Source: JAGLWW01 sp964640225 (GTDB lineage: Archaea > Aenigmatarchaeota > Aenigmatarchaeia > PWEA01 > JAGHBM01). From it: 64,000 nucleotides of DNA. The stretch lies in assembly GCA_964640225.1 (NCBI GenBank), contig CAZXFI010000001.1, positions 62,001-126,000 of the forward strand, given 5' to 3'. Positions 32,086 through 39,764 of this stretch are shown here, in pieces (position 1 is the stretch's first letter; the number at the start of each line of letters is the position of its first letter). The notes under the pieces are model-generated. The model did not search any database and had not been told where the DNA came from. It saw nothing but the letters and a program-made list of their open reading frames with translations. The position numbers and the translations under genes are program-made.

Positions 32086-32487
32086 TTAGATTCTGTCAGC
32101 GAATATGTATTTTTTCTTTACCACAAAGGCCGCGAGCAGGCACAGAATAAACTGGGCCACGTAAAGCATAAAATTCTGCAGGTTGAATATCTGGGACTCC
32201 AAAAAAATGAAAAGCACGCCGTAATCCATGAGGATATGTATTATTATGAATACTATGCCGAAGGCCGGGCCCTCAAGCCACTCAAACCTCTTTATCTTTC
32301 TCATGTATACGAAGGCGGCCGCGAAAGTCCCTGCCGCCGCGAAAACCATGTAGTTGTGCATCCACAGCTCGGTGCTTCCCATCAGGGACAGGGTGAGAAC
32401 CGCCTCCAGAAATATGAAGAGCCATACCAAAACCGCCAGAAGTATGGCAAGGCCCCAGTTGCTGAGGAATTTCCTCTCTTCTATCAT
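32086..32487 (-). CDS. four-helix membrane protein of unknown function
   Basis: A 133-residue protein that is mostly membrane-embedded. Helices are at about 11-33, 45-60, 73-95 and 103-122, with short loops and a basic VVKKKY end. There are no charged catalytic motifs. An ACTTAAAAAG AT-rich element upstream (about 32507-32520) may be its promoter, adjacent to and divergent from the tRNA-Leu gene. It is probably co-transcribed with the membrane protein at 31458. Function unknown. Confidence 0.6.
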   Translation of the reverse strand: MIEERKFLSNWGLAILLAVLVWLFIFLEAVLTLSLMGSTELWMHNYMVFAAAGTFAAAFVYMRKIKRFEWLEGPAFGIVFIIIHILMDYGVLFIFLESQIFNLQNFMLYVAQFILCLLAAFVVKKKYIFADRI

Positions 32488-32567
32488 ATTGATATTATAG
32501 GGAGATAGACTTAAAAAGTTTTTAAATGTATTGTGCCATAACTATAGTTATGCGGGGGTGTCCGAGT

Positions 32568-32612
32568 AAGTTTTTAGAAAAAGCTTAAGCAAAAACTAAA
32601 AGCTTCGGGAAT
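32568..32612 (+). other. tRNA-Leu intron A (D-loop)
   Basis: A 45-base intron, almost the same as the anticodon-loop intron of tRNA-Glu: AAGTTTTT / AAAAAGCTT hairpin, AAGCAAAAAC, then TAAAAGCTT. It thus sits at a different place in the tRNA from its relatives. It splits the AGTGGCCA boundary of the next intron. Confidence 0.78.
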
Positions 32613-32617
32613 GGCCA

Positions 32618-32661
32618 AAACTGAAGTTTTGAACCCCGCCGGCAGACCGGCAAGGTGGCCA
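32618..32661 (+). other. tRNA-Leu intron B (D-loop)
   Basis: A 44-base intron between two GGCCA copies (32613-32617 and 32657-32661). It holds two hairpins, AAAACT/AGTTTT and GCCGG/CCGGC. The plan and boundary match the D-loop intron of tRNA-Glu, while the second stem differs in sequence but keeps pairing. Confidence 0.75.
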
Positions 32662-32710
32662 GAGGAGCAAGGTTGAGGGCCTTGTGGCTTAGTGCCTTCG
32701 CGAGTTCAAA

Positions 32711-32774
32711 TCGGTCGACATGCACGAAGTGTATGTCCGTGCGTAGCACGTAAGGCGGAAGCCTACCGTGGAGT
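32711..32774 (+). other. tRNA-Leu intron C (T-loop 59/60)
   Basis: A 64-base intron splitting the T-loop after TTCAAA and before T60. It contains GTGCG..CGCAC-like and GGCGGAAGCC pairing segments and is GC-richer than the other introns. The insertion site equals that of tRNA-Arg intron 2, but the sequences are not clearly related. Confidence 0.68.
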
Positions 32775-32945
32775 TCTCGTCCCCCGCACCACACTTTGAA
32801 ATGACCCCTCTCTTTTCAGGTTTCCGCATTTTTCAAAGCATAAATGTTTGCGCGTAATTGACTTCCGTTGAAGGTATTATATGTTCTCTCCCCGGACTGT
32901 CCAGCAACCGGCCGCTGATTATCCCGATTTTACCATGTCCCCGCA

Positions 32946-34466
32946 TCACGGATTGAGCTCCTCAAGCAGGCCCTCTATCTCTTCCAGCTTCCTCTCTATC
33001 TCCACTATGGTTTCTGTTGTATTCCGGGTTTCCTGTTCCTCCGCCTCTGTTTCGTTAACGGAGCCGATCTTTATGAAATCCTGGATTTCCCTGTCGGTCT
33101 TGAACTCCATAACCTCGTTTGTCCTGCTATTGACGAATGCCTGGTAGGCTATACCGGCCGCGTCGTTCGGCACCACCGCAACCTTCCAGTAAAGCGTGTC
33201 GTCGGTCACGAAGGGCAGGGACTCCACCATCCTGAACTTGCTCCAGTCAACCACCGGGTTCTCCCTCCTCACGAAATCCGTGGACTTCACCGGACCGGTG
33301 AGAGTCTCCTTCAGGGGAAGCTCGTACCTCTCTATGGAGCCGTCCGCGGCGTCAATAAGGAAAATCTTGAAAATCCCATGGCTTTCTCCGTAGGGCTCCG
33401 TGCTTATGAACCACTTAAGCCCTTCAGACGTGTTCATGAGGAAAGGCTGCCTGTTGCTTGAGTCTATGTCCTGTATGTCTATCTGGTCATCGTGTATGAA
33501 CCACTTGTTTATCAGGCCCTTGTGGTACTCGTAGGCCCCTATGTAGTAGCGGGCAAGGTTCTCGGGGAATATCCTGTTGTTCTCCAGGACCGGGTTTTCC
33601 TGCGCCTCGTCCGGCTCAAGGAACTGCGTGTTTCCGGAGGAGTCTATTAGAAGAATGCCCTCAAACCTGGGCACTGTGTAAACCAGCCCGAACCAGTGGT
33701 GGAAAGAATAGGATATGGTTGGCACCACAGTGTAAAGCTCGCCGTCCTTCTCCAGGTAATACGGGTCGTCCAGGTCCACCCAGTACTTTTCCTTGTAGAT
33801 GTTCCACTGCAAGTTGTCAAACACCTGCATGCTTTCCCCGACCGCCATGTCCTTCCACACTATGTTGGTGTTTTTTCTCTGCATGGTGGCGTCCACGAAA
33901 ATCACTCCCTTGTTCTTTAGCATGAACTCCAGTATGAACCCGTCAGGCACCAGCGGGAACATCCATGTCAGGTTGCCGTTGACGTTGGCTATGTTTTCCG
34001 TTCCCAGCCTGTACTGGCTCAGCTGCAGCGAGTCCTTGCTGTACCTGTAGGCCACTTCAAAGGGCATGAGCCTTATGTTTTCCCTTGTTTCCGGCAGGCT
34101 GTCTATCGGCCTGTATTCAAGTTCTTCCACCAGGTGCAGTTGCGGGAGCAGGGACGAGAAAACCGGTGAAACCGCGAAAAGTACTATGAGAAGCGGCAGC
34201 AGTGAAAAGGCAAGATTGAACTCCCTGGAAGAGAATTTTCCGTTCTCAAATTTCTGCAGCCTGATTCTTTTCTTGAACACGAATTTAACCAGGACCAGGA
34301 GTACAACAAGAATCTCTATTATTATAGGAGACCTGTAAAAGAACATGAAAAATCCGTGGAACCAGGGCCTGAAGTACCACACGAAAACAAGTATTACGAG
34401 GGCTGGAATAATTTTCTTGAGAAGATTGCGGGAAATTTTCAGCTTTTTTTTCTTTGCCTGGGCCAT
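32946..34466 (-). CDS. large membrane-anchored protein of unknown function
   Basis: A 506-residue protein. It has a basic N-terminus (MAQAKKKKLK), then three hydrophobic helices at about 18-36, 43-62 and 85-110 with a basic loop between the second and third (FKKRIRLQKFENG). The remaining 390 residues are probably outside the membrane and rich in beta structure and aromatic residues (WFGLVYTVPRFEG, GLKWFISTEPYG). The C-terminus is an acidic coiled coil (ETIVEIERKLEEIEGLLEEL). I do not recognise the family. A leaderless start is likely: an ATATAAATGG-like element on the minus strand lies about 20-25 bases upstream. Confidence 0.7.
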   Translation of the reverse strand: MAQAKKKKLKISRNLLKKIIPALVILVFVWYFRPWFHGFFMFFYRSPIIIEILVVLLVLVKFVFKKRIRLQKFENGKFSSREFNLAFSLLPLLIVLFAVSPVFSSLLPQLHLVEELEYRPIDSLPETRENIRLMPFEVAYRYSKDSLQLSQYRLGTENIANVNGNLTWMFPLVPDGFILEFMLKNKGVIFVDATMQRKNTNIVWKDMAVGESMQVFDNLQWNIYKEKYWVDLDDPYYLEKDGELYTVVPTISYSFHHWFGLVYTVPRFEGILLIDSSGNTQFLEPDEAQENPVLENNRIFPENLARYYIGAYEYHKGLINKWFIHDDQIDIQDIDSSNRQPFLMNTSEGLKWFISTEPYGESHGIFKIFLIDAADGSIERYELPLKETLTGPVKSTDFVRRENPVVDWSKFRMVESLPFVTDDTLYWKVAVVPNDAAGIAYQAFVNSRTNEVMEFKTDREIQDFIKIGSVNETEAEEQETRNTTETIVEIERKLEEIEGLLEELNP

Positions 34467-34554
34467 AGACTATTATTGTGCGCGCTCCATATAAATGGTT
34501 CCAAGCCAGGCAATAGTTTAAATATGTCCGGGTTGAAATATTTTTGGTGATATT

Positions 34555-34719
34555 ATGGAGACCTACAGAGGCTTGGAAATTCTTAAGCGGCCTGAAGTGT
34601 CTGCCAGGGATGTGGAGTACGTAAAGAAAACACTTGAATCCGGGAATTTCACGCAAGAGGTCAAGGACGGCGTGCTGCACATCTATCCCAGGGAGCAAAC
34701 CAGCTTGGAAAAAGCTTAA
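34555..34719 (+). CDS. small protein of unknown function
   Basis: A 54-residue protein (METYRGLEILKRPEVSARD...EQTSLEKA). A GTTTAAATATG TATA element (34517-34527) lies about 30 bases upstream and GGTGATATT precedes the ATG, so the frame has a good promoter and start. It is charged, has no cysteines and looks like a mixed alpha/beta mini-domain (VEYVKKTLESGNF, KDGVLHIYPRE). No family is recognised. It is divergent from the membrane protein at 32946. Confidence 0.6.
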   Translation: METYRGLEILKRPEVSARDVEYVKKTLESGNFTQEVKDGVLHIYPREQTSLEKA

Positions 34720-34769
34720 ACAGTTAACGGGCCTGATATTGGCTTCAGTTTATATTCTTTCCATTATTT

Positions 34770-34940
34770 CTATTCCTTGTATTTTATCTTCACAATCAGG
34801 GCCGCTATGAACCCCATGGCCAGGCCCAGGAAGGGTGCTATGTCCCACCTTCCGTAGAAAGCTCCCAGCGCCATCCCCAGGAAGAAAAATCCCACGAAAG
34901 CCGTTCCGAACAAGTCCTTATCCTTGAACTTCTTTGCCAT
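34770..34940 (-). CDS. small two-helix membrane protein
   Basis: A 56-residue protein from the ATG at 34940 (MAKKFKDKDLFG). Two hydrophobic helices at about 12-28 and 34-50 are separated by a short YGRWD loop, and the C-terminus is basic (KIKYKE). AGAATTGGTTAAATAAA just upstream supplies an AT-rich promoter with little leader. The longer in-frame start upstream would include the promoter, so it was not chosen. Function unknown. Confidence 0.55.
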   Translation of the reverse strand: MAKKFKDKDLFGTAFVGFFFLGMALGAFYGRWDIAPFLGLAMGFIAALIVKIKYKE

Positions 34941-35025
34941 ACATATTTTAGAATTGGTTAAATAAAACATAATTCCGGGTTTTCAGGGAGATTTTTGCAA
35001 AATCGGCCTTATTGCCCTGTGGAAA

Positions 35026-35121
35026 GATATATAAAGGTTCGGTTATTAAGAATAATATCAATACCATAGAAGAGGGAACTTTTTCTCTTGTATGTTATTT
35101 GACTAAAAGGAGGTTTAGACA
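35026..35121 (+). promoter_or_regulatory. promoter and leader of the CxxC mini-protein gene
   Basis: A strong TATA element (GATATATAAAGG, 35026-35037) is followed by a leader of about 60 bases and the ribosome site AAAGGAGG (35106-35113) before the ATG at 35122. The leader is AT-rich and has no obvious strong hairpin. Confidence 0.5.
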
Positions 35122-35286
35122 ATGGGAGATTTTAGGAGAGGCGGCTTCAAGAAAAGCTTCGGCCCTAGGGAAATGCACAAGGCAGTTTGTTCTGACTGCG
35201 GCAAAGAGTGTGAAGTTCCGTTCAAGCCGACAGAAGGCAAGCCTGTTTACTGCAAAGATTGTTACATGAAAAAGAAGAAGTGGTAA
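35122..35286 (+). CDS. CxxC-x17-CxxC zinc-ribbon mini-protein
   Basis: A 54-residue protein (MGDFRRGGFKKSFG...). CSDC at about 26-29 and CKDC at about 47-50 are separated by exactly 17 residues (with GKECEVPFKPTEGKPVY between), the spacing of a small archaeal zinc-ribbon family that is named for this pattern. The N-terminus is rich in Gly, Arg and Phe and the C-terminus ends KKKKKW. A strong promoter and ribosome site suggest high expression. The role is not established; RNA or ribosome association would fit the charge. A T-rich run follows (35290-35325). Confidence 0.8.
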   Translation: MGDFRRGGFKKSFGPREMHKAVCSDCGKECEVPFKPTEGKPVYCKDCYMKKKKW

Positions 35287-35379
35287 TTCTTTATAGGATT
35301 ATTTTACATTTTTATTTTATTATTTTTCAATAAAAAGGGATTAATGCTTAATTTATTCTAACCAGGCCAAATACTACAC

Positions 35380-36618
35380 ATGGAAGTCTTCAAAGCTTTC
35401 TCCGAAGAGGTCAACGGCCCGGAAGGGAAAAAACTCGGGGAAAATATTTCAAAACTGACGGGAAAGCCGGACCTGGTTATATTGTATTTCACAATAGAGC
35501 ATTCAGGGGAAGAGGACGTGAGGGCTTACCTGGAAAAAATCCGGGAAAGCCTTCCTGAAGGAACCGTGCTGGCGGGGGTTTCCGTTGCCGCCTTCAAGAC
35601 CAACGAAAACAGGCTCATACGAACCCAAGGGGGAGTGGCCATAATTCTGAAGGGAATTCAAGTTAAAGCCAACCGGCTGGAGAAGAGTATATGGAACGCG
35701 AGCGTGGATGAGGTAAAAAAAGTGTACATGGAAAATTCAGGCAGTGGCTCTTTCAACTTCATCTTCTGCTGCGGGCCGCGGCAGAGCAGGAAGGAATCCG
35801 TTGTATGGAAGTACGCGCAAAAACAGGCAATCAAGGCCCTGAAAATACCCCTCTTAAGGGAAAAAATAATTAACATGACTCTGAAAAGGGCGTGGAAAGA
35901 CAAGATAGGTTACCCTCCCGGATATTTCGGGCTCAATTCCCTTGCGTCCGGGGGCAGAAAATTCCTTTGGAACGACTCGGTTGACGGGGGCTCCTGGACG
36001 AAAGGTTACGAGATCCTGAACACGAAAATTTTCAATTCCGAAACACTCATAAATGTTTCCCTGAGCCCTGCTTCAAATATCAAGGTTTTGGAAACCCTCC
36101 CGCTGACAGACGAGAATATGAAAAAACTGGACGTGGTAAGGGAGTACAAAAAGGTGGATTATTACAAGAGTGTTATATACGGCCTTGACGGGAAATCAAT
36201 CAGTAGCGTTAGGGAAGAGCTGCCGGTGGCTACAAGAAGGCTTGAAAGGGGCGGATTCGGTTACTACGGAATTTTTGTTTCAAAAAAAAGGAGAATACCG
36301 CTTACGTTCGGTAACATAGACGTGATTCCCCTGGAGTTCCTGGTGGAGGAGCCAGGGAAAGTGCTTATAGTAAGGGCCGAGGGCCTGGGGGACTACAAGG
36401 AAAAGCTGGAGAAAAAAGTTGAGAGCCTGGACAGAAACAAGCTGGTGCAGGTGAACATCCACAGCTCCGTTATAAATTTCTTCGGGGAAAAGATGGAAAA
36501 GGTAATGGACTCCCTGAACGGGAAACTAAATAACTGGGTGGTTATTATAGGGGACAATTTTTATTGTTCAAAAGGCAGCCAGAACTTTTTTTATCCCGTT
36601 ATTGTTACTTACGGTTAA
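35380..36618 (+). CDS. FIST-like domain protein
   Basis: A 412-residue soluble protein. The N-terminal half resembles the FIST_N domain: DLVILYFTIEHSGEE, then PEGTVLAGVSVAAF (about 68-81) and a GGVAIILKGIQVKA strand. The second half resembles FIST_C, with repeated beta strands such as RRIPLTFGNIDVIPLEFLVEE and a final FFYPVIVTYG. FIST proteins are proposed small-ligand sensors found with signal-transduction domains. Here no such partner domain is present and the resemblance is only by eye, so the call is tentative. AT-rich flanks and a start near 35380 suggest a single-gene transcript. Confidence 0.45.
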   Translation: MEVFKAFSEEVNGPEGKKLGENISKLTGKPDLVILYFTIEHSGEEDVRAYLEKIRESLPEGTVLAGVSVAAFKTNENRLIRTQGGVAIILKGIQVKANRLEKSIWNASVDEVKKVYMENSGSGSFNFIFCCGPRQSRKESVVWKYAQKQAIKALKIPLLREKIINMTLKRAWKDKIGYPPGYFGLNSLASGGRKFLWNDSVDGGSWTKGYEILNTKIFNSETLINVSLSPASNIKVLETLPLTDENMKKLDVVREYKKVDYYKSVIYGLDGKSISSVREELPVATRRLERGGFGYYGIFVSKKRRIPLTFGNIDVIPLEFLVEEPGKVLIVRAEGLGDYKEKLEKKVESLDRNKLVQVNIHSSVINFFGEKMEKVMDSLNGKLNNWVVIIGDNFYCSKGSQNFFYPVIVTYG

Positions 36619-36674
36619 TTTTTTTCTTCATTCGGGATTTCAAAGTCTTAAGACTTTGTCTTAAGTATTGAAAA

Positions 36675-37070
36675 TTACCCTCCTTTATCGGGATTTTCAA
36701 AATCTTCCAGCGTGCGCTCCCCGAAGAACTTCCTCTTGGCCGCCTTCATGGTGCCGCTCACCCCGAGCGTGTAGGGTATAACCCTGGTGTCGCCTATCCT
36801 TTCTATAAGCGCAAGCGCGGCTCTCACGTACTCCACGTAGTTGTTGTCGCACCTTATGAGCCCTCTCTGGTTGGCCTCATCCCAGCTGTCGCTTACAAAC
36901 CATATGTTGGCCTCCGAGGCCCCCAGCTCCCCGACCAAATTGAGCAGGGAATGCCAGAAGGCGTTTAGAATGTCGCCGAAATTGATTTTTTCCTGGCTTA
37001 TTATCTCAAAGGCCAGGTACCTCTTCTTTTCCCTGAGAGTCGGGGGAAGGATTTTGGTCCGGTCAGCCAC
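36675..37070 (-). CDS. rnp2: RNase P protein component 2 (Pop5)
   Basis: About 131 residues from the GTG at 37070 (MADRTKILPPTLREKKRYL), which overlaps the rpp30 stop by 8 bases; an in-frame TTG at 37085 is weaker. LPPTLREKKRYLAFEI is the Pop5 signature, followed by the RNP-like fold (LNAFWHSLLNLVGELGASEA, then IRCDNNYVEYVRAALALI). Pop5 pairs with Rpp30 to activate the catalytic domain of RNase P RNA for tRNA 5' maturation. It is the last gene of eL15-rpp30-pop5 here. In many archaea this trio directly precedes psmA; in this genome psmA is at 4421. Confidence 0.92.
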   Translation of the reverse strand: MADRTKILPPTLREKKRYLAFEIISQEKINFGDILNAFWHSLLNLVGELGASEANIWFVSDSWDEANQRGLIRCDNNYVEYVRAALALIERIGDTRVIPYTLGVSGTMKAAKRKFFGERTLEDFENPDKGG

Positions 37071-37725
37071 CCGCACCACCTGCAATCATTTTAGGCACGT
37101 CGGACACGGATTTCATTGACTCCTCAAGCCCCATGCCAAGCACCTGCCCCAAGGCCGCGAGCTCCCTCGGGTCCCTCATGTCCCATTTGCTTCTTGAAGC
37201 CGAGGTTATGACCACGGGAGCCCTGTATTTCCTGGCAAGCTCTATGTTGAGCCTCATGTGGCTCAGAACGAAGGACCTTACCTTTTTGAAAGTCTCAAGA
37301 ACCTCGTGGAAGTTTATTTCTATCGCCACGTTGTTTTCCATGCAGAACCTTGCTATCACGTGGTCAACGCCCGAATCAGACCTCCTGTACTCCGGGTGCG
37401 AGAGAAGCGAAACGCGGGAATCCTCCGAGGCGGCACGGTTTATCTTGTATTCCCCGCCCGAAACTATTATAAATTTTGAATGCTTCCCGGCCTTGGTCAA
37501 GGACCTCTTCATCTCCTTGACCCCGTCGGCCTCAACCTCTATTCCCGGCACTATCTTCAGGTTCTTCACGGAACGGGCCATTTCGCTTATTTTCCTGAAC
37601 CTGTCCAGGTTTGCGTATTTCTCTACAAGGCCTATTCCGGAATATCCGAGCCTCTTGGCGGTTTCCACTACCTCGTCAAACTCTTCCAGGTTGTCTAGAT
37701 GTATGTTTAAATCGTAAAAGTCCAT
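37063..37725 (-). CDS. rnp3: RNase P protein component 3 (Rpp30)
   Basis: About 220 residues with a TIM-barrel fold related to PHP proteins. Visible features are MDFYDLNIHL, GYSGIGLVEKY, KIVPGIEVEAD (about 59-69), DSRVSLLSHPEYR and VAIEINFHEVL. Rpp30 binds Pop5 and the RNA subunit of RNase P. The start could be the first or second Met of MMDFYD. It is followed by pop5 with an 8-base overlap and preceded 70 bases upstream by the eL15 gene on the same strand. The TATA-like TTTAATATG in that gap could give it a separate promoter. Confidence 0.92.
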   Translation of the reverse strand: MDFYDLNIHLDNLEEFDEVVETAKRLGYSGIGLVEKYANLDRFRKISEMARSVKNLKIVPGIEVEADGVKEMKRSLTKAGKHSKFIIVSGGEYKINRAASEDSRVSLLSHPEYRRSDSGVDHVIARFCMENNVAIEINFHEVLETFKKVRSFVLSHMRLNIELARKYRAPVVITSASRSKWDMRDPRELAALGQVLGMGLEESMKSVSDVPKMIAGGAGG

Positions 37726-37798
37726 CAAACCCCCACCAAATAAATATAACAGGAAAGCATATTAAAAGCTTAAAAAACGGCAATTATCGGGCTTTCCC

Positions 37799-38356
37799 TT
37801 ATTTTTTTGAGGATTTGGATTTTTCAAAGCCTTTTCCTCTGCCGTGGAGTCCCCTGCCTTCCTTTCCCGAGGAAGTCTTGCCCCTGAATACCCTTCCGCT
37901 TCCTGCCTTGCAAATCCAGTTTATCTTGTCATCCTTCTTTATGACAGGGTGGCTAGGATCCACCATTATTACCTCGTACCACTTGTGGACTCCGTCTTCG
38001 GCCACGTAGTAGGAATTCAGGACTTCCAGGTTGGAGAATTTTCTTCCGGCCCTTTCCTCGGCTATCCACTTGAGGCTCTTGGACGGGGAAAACCTGGTCA
38101 TTCCGTACTTGCTGGGTTTCCTTCCTCCTTTCGGTCTGGGCCTCTTCCTTCCTCCTCTCTTGACCCTTACCCTGGCAAGAACATAGCCCTGCTTGGCCTT
38201 GTAGCCCAGGCTCCGGGCCCTGTCAATCCTGGTGGGCTTGTCTATCCTCTCTATCACGTTCTGCTTTCTCCAGTCAACAAGCCTCTGCTTCCACAAATCT
38301 CCGAGATTTTCCTTGGGCCTTTTCCACAGGTCCCTTACTCTTCCGTACATTCCCAT
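37799..38356 (-). CDS. rpl15e: ribosomal protein eL15
   Basis: A 185-residue, strongly basic large-subunit protein (MGMYGRVRDLWKRP). The conserved segments YVLARVRVKRGGRKRPRP, KPSKYGMTRF and FSNLEVLNSYYVAEDG-like motifs are visible, and the C-terminus is rich in Gly, Lys and Ser. The ATG at 38356 follows AAAGGTG; the second Met (38350) is an alternative start. A leader of about 150 bases with several hairpins and a second, earlier ribosome-site/ATG lies upstream, a pattern often seen where ribosomal proteins control their own mRNA. It heads the eL15-rpp30-pop5 cluster. Confidence 0.95.
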   Translation of the reverse strand: MGMYGRVRDLWKRPKENLGDLWKQRLVDWRKQNVIERIDKPTRIDRARSLGYKAKQGYVLARVRVKRGGRKRPRPKGGRKPSKYGMTRFSPSKSLKWIAEERAGRKFSNLEVLNSYYVAEDGVHKWYEVIMVDPSHPVIKKDDKINWICKAGSGRVFRGKTSSGKEGRGLHGRGKGFEKSKSSKK

Positions 38357-38520
38357 GCTTTCACCTTTTTTTGAGGCGAAAATTGAAACTTCAGTTTCAT
38401 TTTTTCACCTCTTAACCTTCACCAATCCTCCCTCAAGCCGGGAGGTATCGGAACCATGCTGAATGGTTCTGATGGCACATCGCAGGTTTACAGAAAAACT
38501 ATGGAAGACACGTATTTAAA
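38357..38520 (-). promoter_or_regulatory. structured leader of the eL15 gene
   Basis: Read on the minus strand, ATTTAAATACG (38512-38522) is a TATA box. The transcript then contains GAACCATTCAGCATGGTTC and CCTCCC..GGGAGG hairpins, and GAGGTGAAAAAATG, which opens a 21-codon frame that overlaps the true start. Within it is TGAAAC/GTTTCA, then the real ribosome site AAAGGTG and the eL15 ATG. The length and structures suggest translational autoregulation. Confidence 0.4.
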
Positions 38521-38524
38521 TGTT

Positions 38525-39763
38525 TCACCTTTTCAAGAGCACTCTCAAATCGTTCAGGTTGGTTCCCGTGGGGCCCGTGACTATGAGGCAGTTCCTTTTC
38601 TTCAGGAAAGTGTAGGAATCGCTGCCCTTCAGGGCCTTTTCCACCTCGTTTTTTTCAAAGCCCCTGAAATCTCTCTCGTCCGCAACCGCCCCCGCGGCGC
38701 GCGAGTTGCCGTCTATCCCGTCCGAATCCATGGAGGCCGAGGTGCACGGAATTTTGCGGCAGTAAAGAACGAACTCCTGGTTGGGCCCGCCCCGGCCCCT
38801 TCCCCTTACCTTGGTGCTCAGCTCCCCGCCCGATATCAAGCAGGTCTTTCTTTTCAGCTTGGGGAGCGCGGAAAACTTGCGGGCAAGGGCTTCGGGACTT
38901 CCCTCGTATTCCGGAAACTTTACCATGGCTTTGTAGCCCAGCTTCCTTGCTTTCTCAGCAGCCTTTTTGAGAAGCATTGTGTTGTTCAGCAGTACAAAAC
39001 TGTCCGCTTTCCTTTTTTTTCTTTTCTCCTTCTCCTTGATAGCCTTCAGGATTTTCAGGCTCAGCGGAATTTTGTGTTTTTTCAATATTTTGAGCACGCG
39101 ACTGGAAGATGGGTTTGAATAAACCATTGGCCCGGAGCCCACATAATCCAGGGGGTCGCCCACAACGTCTGAAACCACCAGGTTCACGGCCTTGCCCCTG
39201 ATGAAACTCAGAAGCCTGCCTGCCTTGACCCTGGAAATTTTTTTCCTTACGGTATTTATTTCCTTCACGGTCATTCCCGCCTCAATCATTCTCTTGTTCA
39301 GGACCCTGTATTCCCTCAGGCCCGTCCTGGGGCAGCAGAGGAGCGATGAAGTCCCGCCGGAAGTCAGGTAAATTATAAGGTCGTTCGCACCGGCCTTTTC
39401 AAGCATGCCGACCATTTTCCTGGTTGCCGCGAGGTTCTGCGCGGACGGAAGTGGATGCGTCCCCTTAACAACCCGTATCCTGCCAAGGTTCCTGTGCTTT
39501 TCCGTGTGGATCACGAGCCCGCCCGCTATTCTGTCCCCCAGAAGGGATTTTAGAAAGGAGGCCATCCCGTAGGAGGCCTTGCCCGACCCGAAAACGTAAA
39601 TTTTTTCGTATTTGTCCAGCCTGTATTTCCTTTTCTTTACCTTCAACGCGTTTCCTTTAAGCTTTATGTTTTCCCTCATGGCTTTCTCTATGGATGTCTC
39701 TTTCAAAGCGTGCTTTAATATGGACAAAGCGTCTCTCCTGGTTTTAGAAAAAGTCTTATGCAT
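38525..39763 (-). CDS. gckA: glycerate kinase, MOFRL/GckA type
   Basis: About 412 residues from the ATG at 39763 (MHKTFSKTRRDAL). The MOFRL-type glycerate 2-kinase landmarks are present: FGSGKASYGMA (about 57), an LTSGGTSSLLCCP nucleotide loop (about 135), LVVSDVVGDP, and the C-terminal GGPNQEFVLY and SMDSDGIDGNSRAAGA (about 360) with a final TGPTGTNLNDL. The enzyme phosphorylates D-glycerate, normally to 2-phosphoglycerate. The start comes one base after the stop of a glycosyltransferase gene, so the two are translationally linked. That pairing points to glycerate-based glycosides, not only to central carbon metabolism. Confidence 0.88.
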   Translation of the reverse strand: MHKTFSKTRRDALSILKHALKETSIEKAMRENIKLKGNALKVKKRKYRLDKYEKIYVFGSGKASYGMASFLKSLLGDRIAGGLVIHTEKHRNLGRIRVVKGTHPLPSAQNLAATRKMVGMLEKAGANDLIIYLTSGGTSSLLCCPRTGLREYRVLNKRMIEAGMTVKEINTVRKKISRVKAGRLLSFIRGKAVNLVVSDVVGDPLDYVGSGPMVYSNPSSSRVLKILKKHKIPLSLKILKAIKEKEKRKKRKADSFVLLNNTMLLKKAAEKARKLGYKAMVKFPEYEGSPEALARKFSALPKLKRKTCLISGGELSTKVRGRGRGGPNQEFVLYCRKIPCTSASMDSDGIDGNSRAAGAVADERDFRGFEKNEVEKALKGSDSYTFLKKRNCLIVTGPTGTNLNDLRVLLKR

Positions 39764-39764
39764 A

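Larger units (their letters stand above)
32552..32791 (+). tRNA. tRNA-Leu (anticodon GAG) with three introns
   Basis: The acceptor GCGGGGG pairs with CCCCCGC (32781-32787), followed by A and an encoded CCA. Anticodon stem CAAGG/CCTTG carries loop TTGAGGG with anticodon GAG (32675-32677) and has no intron. A long variable arm (TGGCTTAGTGCC) marks a class II tRNA. The D stem TCC/GGA and T stem GCGAG/CTCGT form only when three introns are removed. Exons are about 32552-32567, 32613-32617, 32662-32710 and 32775-32791 (87 bases mature). Two introns lie side by side in the D-loop, separated by a five-base exon, and one lies in the T-loop at 59/60. Confidence 0.85.

Noticed and set aside
32792..32945. 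Gap after tRNA-Leu
   Set aside because: I see no gene, hairpin or repeat with support in these 154 bases; the plus-strand frame from 32881 is a shadow of the minus-strand gene.
36619..36674. Inverted repeat GTCTTAAGAC near 36644
   Set aside because: Short palindrome between convergent genes, most likely part of a bidirectional terminator; no further evidence.
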